The notes beneath the pieces are model-generated. The model searched no databases and was not told the DNA's origin. It worked only from the letters and a program-made list of their open reading frames with translations. Shown piece by piece: positions 59,381 to 64,000 of a DNA stretch of 64,000 bases; position 1 is the first letter of the stretch; the number at the start of each line of letters is the position of its first letter. This DNA is from Tragulus kanchil. Lineage: Eukaryota > Chordata > Mammalia > Artiodactyla > Tragulidae. The translations under genes and the position numbers were made by a program. Location of the stretch: the NCBI GenBank assembly GCA_022376925.1, contig JAIOJX010000032.1, positions 198,024,939 to 198,088,938 on the forward strand, in the 5' to 3' direction.

Positions 59381-60014
59381 ACAAAATGGACTGGAAGTTG
59401 AAAATAGCCTTGGACATGACTTTCACATGGGAAGTGGGAGGATAAAACTAAACCAGGGTAAGAGTGAAAATGGGTGATGAAAACAAAGAAAGATAAGAAC
59501 AGACATTGGAATTAGAGGGCAAGAATGATAAAAATCAGTTTGCCTTTGATTTCTAAAGAAGGAGAAGCAAGTCAAAAACTGTTTGATATAGCAAGAGGGT
59601 GAAAGAAGAAGAATGAGAAAAGGTGTTTCAATTGAACTTTTAGGAACCCATTGGTGAGTTTTTGGGAGACAGGTCTTAAGGAATTAGTAGTGGGTGGGAG
59701 ATAAAAGCCACATGGTCAATGCTAAGAAGTGTGTGGCAAAGAAGTTGAGACAAGGAGTACCCTTGACAATTTTAATCATGTAATGAAGAACAGTATCATG
59801 GAGTTCATGTTAAAACTGGATGTCCCCTTTATTCCCCAAAGAATGTGTATTAAAAATGCTCCTTCCACTTAATTTGGAAAAGTTTAAAAATTTGATATAG
59901 TTAAATATTGCACATTTTTCTCCATACCAACTATTTCTAAATCTTGAAGACATTGTTAGGATACATATTGAGTGTGGAACAAACTGGGTTTGGAAAAATA
60001 CCCTTTTATGTTAG
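59381..60014. other. Unassigned intergenic sequence
   Basis: Purine-rich, not duplicated, no named family or exon recognised. Confidence 0.5.
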
Positions 60015-60200
60015 TTACTTTTTTAGTTTTTCAAGGCATTTGTGCAGATTTAAAAGTAATACATATTCATTATCATTGTAATATTGTCATATGAAAGGAC
60101 AAGAAAATCACACGTAATTCCTCTGCCCAGAGGAAACAATTAACGTATTCATACTATGTGTGTGTGTGTGAATGTATAACTATACTTATTGCATAACTTC
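60015..60200. mobile_element. Possible old mammalian repeat, family not named
   Basis: 'aaagtaatacatattcatta' and 'cacgtaattcctctgcccag' with 'gaggaaacaattaacgtatt' follow an order familiar from a dispersed mammalian repeat. A short TG run lies at about 60157-60171. Confidence 0.4.
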
Positions 60201-62007
60201 ATTTTATCATCCTGGCTCAAAGCTTCAAAGATCAGATAGCAGTGAGGTCGGTTTATCCATTCTTTGGAAATGACTGGAGCTGCTTATGACTATTTTTTCT
60301 CCCAGTGGAAGCACCCACTGTGTTTTTACACTTAATTCCTGTGCTGTTTGAATGTAATCTAACAATTCTAAGGAATTTATAACAAAAGTTTCTGAGTAGC
60401 AGGCTCAGGGGGAGTTTCTGGGCTTAGTGACCCAAAGAGAGATGGTCAATCAATACTATGTTGTAAAAATTCTACAGAATAAATAATTCACACTTTCCTC
60501 TTCTACCAACATAAACTCACCATCTCAGGGGTTCTGATTTGAAATTTTCATTCCCTGACTGCTGCCCCCGATGATGTAATAGTTCCTTTGTGACCAGGTC
60601 ACTGGTCTCCTAGGGATTATAGCCAAGGGTATCCCAAGACCCCCAGGGAGAAAGTTTTTCAAATTTCTGAGCTGTCAGAACTATTGGGACCCAAGCTCTT
60701 GCCATTTCTTACCTCATTTCTCGCTGCTGCTATGGGGCCTAGGATTGGACTCTCTATTGAGGCTTTGGGAGAAACTCAAATTCTCATCTTAAATAGAAGA
60801 AAGCAATAATGCTATTACAGTGTACTGGCTCCTTATAGACACTGTAGTCTCGAGGCTCTGCTGTTATTTGAAGCCTGCCCTGTCATCTACAGGGGAGACA
60901 AAACTGGCCTGACTTCTAACGTCAGCCTCACTCTGATATTGCTGCCTTCCCTGTCTTTTGCAGTGTTCTTTACATGTCATGCCAGACAAAAAATAATAAT
61001 TCTGTGAACCTTTTTACCCCAATAAATGCTCACACAATGAATTTAATTAAAATCCCTTTTATCTATTATGCTGAAAACAAGGAATTAACAATATCCATTA
61101 AAATGACTATTACATTCACATCAAATGTATTTCAATACCTGAGGCAAATGATATGAAGGAAGCCCTAATCATATGAGTTGCAATATGGTGTACAAATTTT
61201 AAACCTTTTGAAACCCTAAATTATTTTAATCTCCAAATATAATTATCATAAATGTCAGTCAAACTTTCTCAAGGCCTTTCTGTTGAGCAAAAATAGATGA
61301 AACTGTGAAGCTTTTAAGTTTTACAGACTCACAAGGAACTCCTCTATGATCAGTGGACTATCCAGGTCAGAAAAAAGAAGTAGTTTAAGGACCTGAAACA
61401 GTTTACAGAAGAGATGATCAGGAGATTGTGGTCAATGAGTTATAGTATTCCTTGAATTCAAGTTGGTTGGATGATAGCATTAATAAATTTTTGCTATATA
61501 TTTGTAACATGGCTAATAATCCCTGTATAATAACCAATTTTATTTAGTAGATAAAGTTGTTCCTTTACTTGGCACCTTTAACAATATTCCAGAGTCACAT
61601 TTCAGGTTGAAACATGAGTAAATAAAGGTAGTGATCATCTCTCTTACAACATCAAAGGTTATATTTATCAAAACCCAATGTTATTTCTCAGGCAAAATGT
61701 GTCTGAGAAAGAGAAGAAAACATATTTCTTTAGAAGAGAGAAACTAGTTTTAAGTGAAGCACTGTATTAAAAGATAATGTAAACAGAATAGATATATACT
61801 TATTTTAGTTCATTCTTTATCACCATTTCCAATTATACATTGTATCCAAATTTCATATTTAAACTCCCTACTGGGAAAGAAGATTTTATGTTACCTTATC
61901 TATTGGATATTTCCTTCTGGAGGACAAAATGCCACTTCCTTGCACATTCCATCTCCCTTCTGACATCAGTCATTCAGTAGTCAAAATTCCAAGTTTCAGT
62001 TAAAAAC
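60201..62007. other. Unassigned intergenic sequence, GC-richer at 60500-60970
   Basis: About 1.8 kb, unduplicated. The part at 60500-60970 is less AT-rich than its surroundings and matches no repeat I know. No exon or open frame of note could be supported. Confidence 0.5.
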
Positions 62008-62018
62008 AAAACAAGGAG

Positions 62019-62262
62019 GGCTTCCCTGGTGGTCTAGCGGGTAGAGACTTCATCTTGCAGTGCACGGGGTGCAGGTTTGCGTATCACAGAGTGGTTGGAC
62101 TTATGTGTCCAATTAACGAGCCAGAACTCTGGAGCACATGCCCCCGGAACAGGTGCTCTGCTGTGAGGGAGGCCACTGCAATGGGGGGCCCACGCAGGCC
62201 AAAGAACAAAGATGGATGAAAATAAATGAAAGTGGCCAAAATAAATTAGAAAAAAAGAAAAG
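62019..62262 (+). mobile_element. CHR-2-type SINE (sense) with 11-bp target-site duplication
   Basis: Head 'gcttccctggtggtctagcg', body 'ccggaacaggtgctctgctg' and 'ggccaaagaacaaagatgga', A-rich tail. The repeat 'aaaacaaggag' lies at 62008-62018 and 62263-62273. Part of the box region is missing (about 62070-62090). Confidence 0.9.
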
Positions 62263-62273
62263 AAAACAAGGAG

Positions 62274-63066
62274 CATCACAAACACCCCCTCTAACTACAC
62301 ACAGATTATAAAATTGTCTGAAAAGTATCTGTTAAACAACTGTTAGTTAGAATGAACCTCACATACCAGGAAAGTATCCTTTTAATACATTCCTCAGATC
62401 ACTCCTACTTCATCACATTAACCCAGGGCGCAACCTATACTCTTTTAACCTCATGATTTTTTTTAAAATCCTATTTAGTATTTGTCCCTTCTCCAGTGTT
62501 ACAAAAGTCTAAAAGTCTGTCATTTTGAGCCAGCTGCTTGTCCATTATTTGCTTTGAACAAATGCTATTATGTCTCCCTAAAAAAAACACAGCTGTCTAA
62601 GCATCTATTGGTCTCTTTTATTGTGGCATAATTTCTATATATGAAAGTGATTTACCCTCCCTGTCTGCTGATGATTTCCATTGTTTGTGTTGACACATTG
62701 CTCAACTCTCAACCCATAGCTCTTGCCTGCTCTTTCCCACTTTCCCATTGGAGCAATTTAGCCTTTATCCTAAAACATTACTCTAAAATTAATGAAACTG
62801 AAGTGGCGTTAGATCTTCAGTGACCAAAAGGGCAGCAAAAAGACTGAATTGCCAAATCTTGAAAAAAAAAAACTCAGTTCATTGCTTCTTTTCTGAAATA
62901 TTATCATCATCTCTTTGTGGATTGCTATGCTGACAGTATTATTACCCTCAAGAGTGCCAAGGATTTTAATGGAAATATGAGACTGGATGCTGTCATTGGA
63001 TGCTGTTAAAGGGACAGCCAGCACTCCTAGGGTGTTACTGCTTTAGCTGAGAAGTTTTCCAAAGTA
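62274..63066. other. Unassigned intergenic sequence
   Basis: About 790 bp, not duplicated, no repeat or coding signal recognised. Confidence 0.5.
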
Positions 63067-63077
63067 AAAGTCTTTGG

Positions 63078-63300
63078 GGGTGCTTCCCAAGTGGAGTAGT
63101 GGTAAAGAAACGCCAATGCAGGAGGCACAAGAGATGGGGGTTGAATCCCTGGATTGGGAAGATACCCTAGAGGAGAAAATGGCAACCCATTCCAGTATTC
63201 TTGCCTGGATAAATCCTTGGACAGAAGAGCTTGGCAGGCTACGGTTCATGGGATTGCAAAAAGTTGGACACAACTGAGCTACTGAGCATGCATATAAACA
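63078..63300 (+). mobile_element. Bov-tA SINE (sense), full length
   Basis: 'tgcttcccaagtggagtagt', 'gaatccctggattgggaaga', 'gaaaatggcaacccattcca', 'gtattcttgcctggataaat' and 'gcaaaaagttggacacaact'. Direct repeats 'aaagtctttgg' (63067-63077) and 'aaggtctttgg' (63301-63311) flank it. Confidence 0.92.
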
Positions 63301-63311
63301 AAGGTCTTTGG

Positions 63312-63500
63312 AGCAGGACAGATTCCAACCTTGGATGCGGCTGTGAATGTTGAATATGCCAAGGAGGTCCCTGTTGATGGTTTTACTAGTTTTACCTTGA
63401 TGCCATACTTTTCCAGATAAGACTCCGAATGAGGTTCAGAAGCACAGAAAGTAGAATCAGGAAGAATTTCTATTACATCTCTCCAAATTGGTTGAGTATC
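63312..63500. other. Unassigned intergenic sequence
   Basis: No feature recognised. Confidence 0.5.
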
Positions 63501-63504
63501 TACA

Positions 63505-63615
63505 TTGTCTTAATGAGTAAAATGAGGTTCAGAGAGGTTAAATAAGTCATTTAAGGTTAGTCCTCCAGTGAAGTGGTAGAGTCAAGATTCAGACTCTGAA
63601 CATCTCATTTTATTA
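63505..63615 (-). mobile_element. MIR SINE fragment (antisense)
   Basis: 'aaaatgaggttcagagaggt', 'taaataagtcatttaaggtt' and 'gtggtagagtcaagattcag' are the antisense MIR core. Confidence 0.75.
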
Positions 63616-63885
63616 TATCTCTGAAGTGCAGTTTGGAGTATCTTAGCCTCTTTGGCTGGACACTGAACCAGGGTTTTGTGGTGACAGAGTGAGTAGAAGT
63701 AATTCTTCATGGCACACGAACATTCAGACTCAGAAAGAGCAACGTATATGCGTAGTGAATGCTGACAGATATTGTGAGCTCACTTGGAGCAGTTATTCAG
63801 CAGTTATGAGATGAATTCTACATCATCCATAGAATCTAACAATAGTATGTACAGCTTCAAATCAGGCCCAGCAAGAGCCTTTCTA

Positions 63886-63952
63886 TTGGATTGGCACAAA
63901 AAGTTCAATCGCTATTTTCTGCAAGATGTTATGTACTTTTTGACCCAACCAA
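63886..63952. mobile_element. Miniature mariner-type element (67 bp)
   Basis: Terminal inverted repeats 'ttggattggcacaaaaagtt' at the left and 'tactttttgacccaaccaa' at the right, separated by about 28 bp, with the TA target dinucleotide at 63884-63885 and 63953-63954. Fits the short mariner-derived elements of ruminants. Too short to code for transposase; it could fold into a hairpin. Confidence 0.82.
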
Positions 63953-64000
63953 TATTTTGTGTCATTAGTTATATCTGTGATGTGTGCATATTTTCACATA

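Noticed and set aside
60157..60171. TG repeat as a regulatory or recombination signal
   Set aside because: Ordinary short dinucleotide run; nothing nearby supports a function.

Overview
The window is nuclear DNA from a bovid ruminant (cattle, sheep, goat or buffalo type; species not decidable). Its interspersed repeats are ruminant-specific: Bov-tA tRNA-derived SINEs, CHR-type cetartiodactyl SINEs, the C-terminal coding end of a BovB (RTE) LINE, and 3' ends of ruminant L1. These lie among older mammalian L1M, L2, MIR and MER5A copies. No protein-coding gene, exon, rRNA, tRNA, CRISPR array or bacterial feature can be supported. The open frames are short and lie in repeats or unrecognised AT-rich sequence.

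The dominant structure is a series of 21 near-identical head-to-tail duplications. Each shifts the sequence by about 1.07-1.18 kb, and the unrelated units follow one another from about position 267 to 58500. By my count of the shifts, about 23.5 kb of the 64 kb is redundant and the collapsed sequence would be about 40.5 kb. Unit ends ignore repeat boundaries. Copies differ mainly by homopolymer and short indels. Many junctions carry 10-40 bp that reads like an error-rich version of the sequence just upstream of copy A. Several pairs overlap, so 90-430 bp stretches occur three times. Unrelated tandem duplications of one size are hard to explain biologically; the simplest reading is an assembly artefact (unmerged ~1.1 kb overlaps or long-read gap filling). 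Positions should be used with that in mind.

Layout: 1-9.9 kb, duplications 1-4 with ruminant L1 3' ends and Bov-tA copies; 9.9-12.6 kb, not duplicated (MER5A, L1-like, MIR); 12.6-21.9 kb, duplications 5-8 with Bov-tA, a BovB end and MIRs; 21.9-28.3 kb, a CHR SINE with perfect target-site duplication, then an old L1M 3' region invaded by another CHR SINE and duplicated twice (9, 10); 28.3-35.8 kb, duplications 11-13 across a MIR, two sense L1M 3' regions and one antisense L1M; 36-40.7 kb, duplications 14-15 and an L2 body; 40.7-43.2 kb, not duplicated (CHR SINE); 43.2-54.3 kb, duplications 16-20 with BovB, L1, MIR and an MLT1-like LTR; 54.3-56.3 kb, CHR SINEs, MIR and L2; 56.3-59.4 kb, duplication 21 and an L2 split by an apparent ruminant ERV LTR; 59.4-64 kb, not duplicated, with CHR and Bov-tA SINEs, a MIR and a 67-bp mariner-type miniature element.

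Nothing here works together as a gene system. The value of the window is its repeat stratigraphy (nested insertions with readable target-site duplications) and the duplication pattern.
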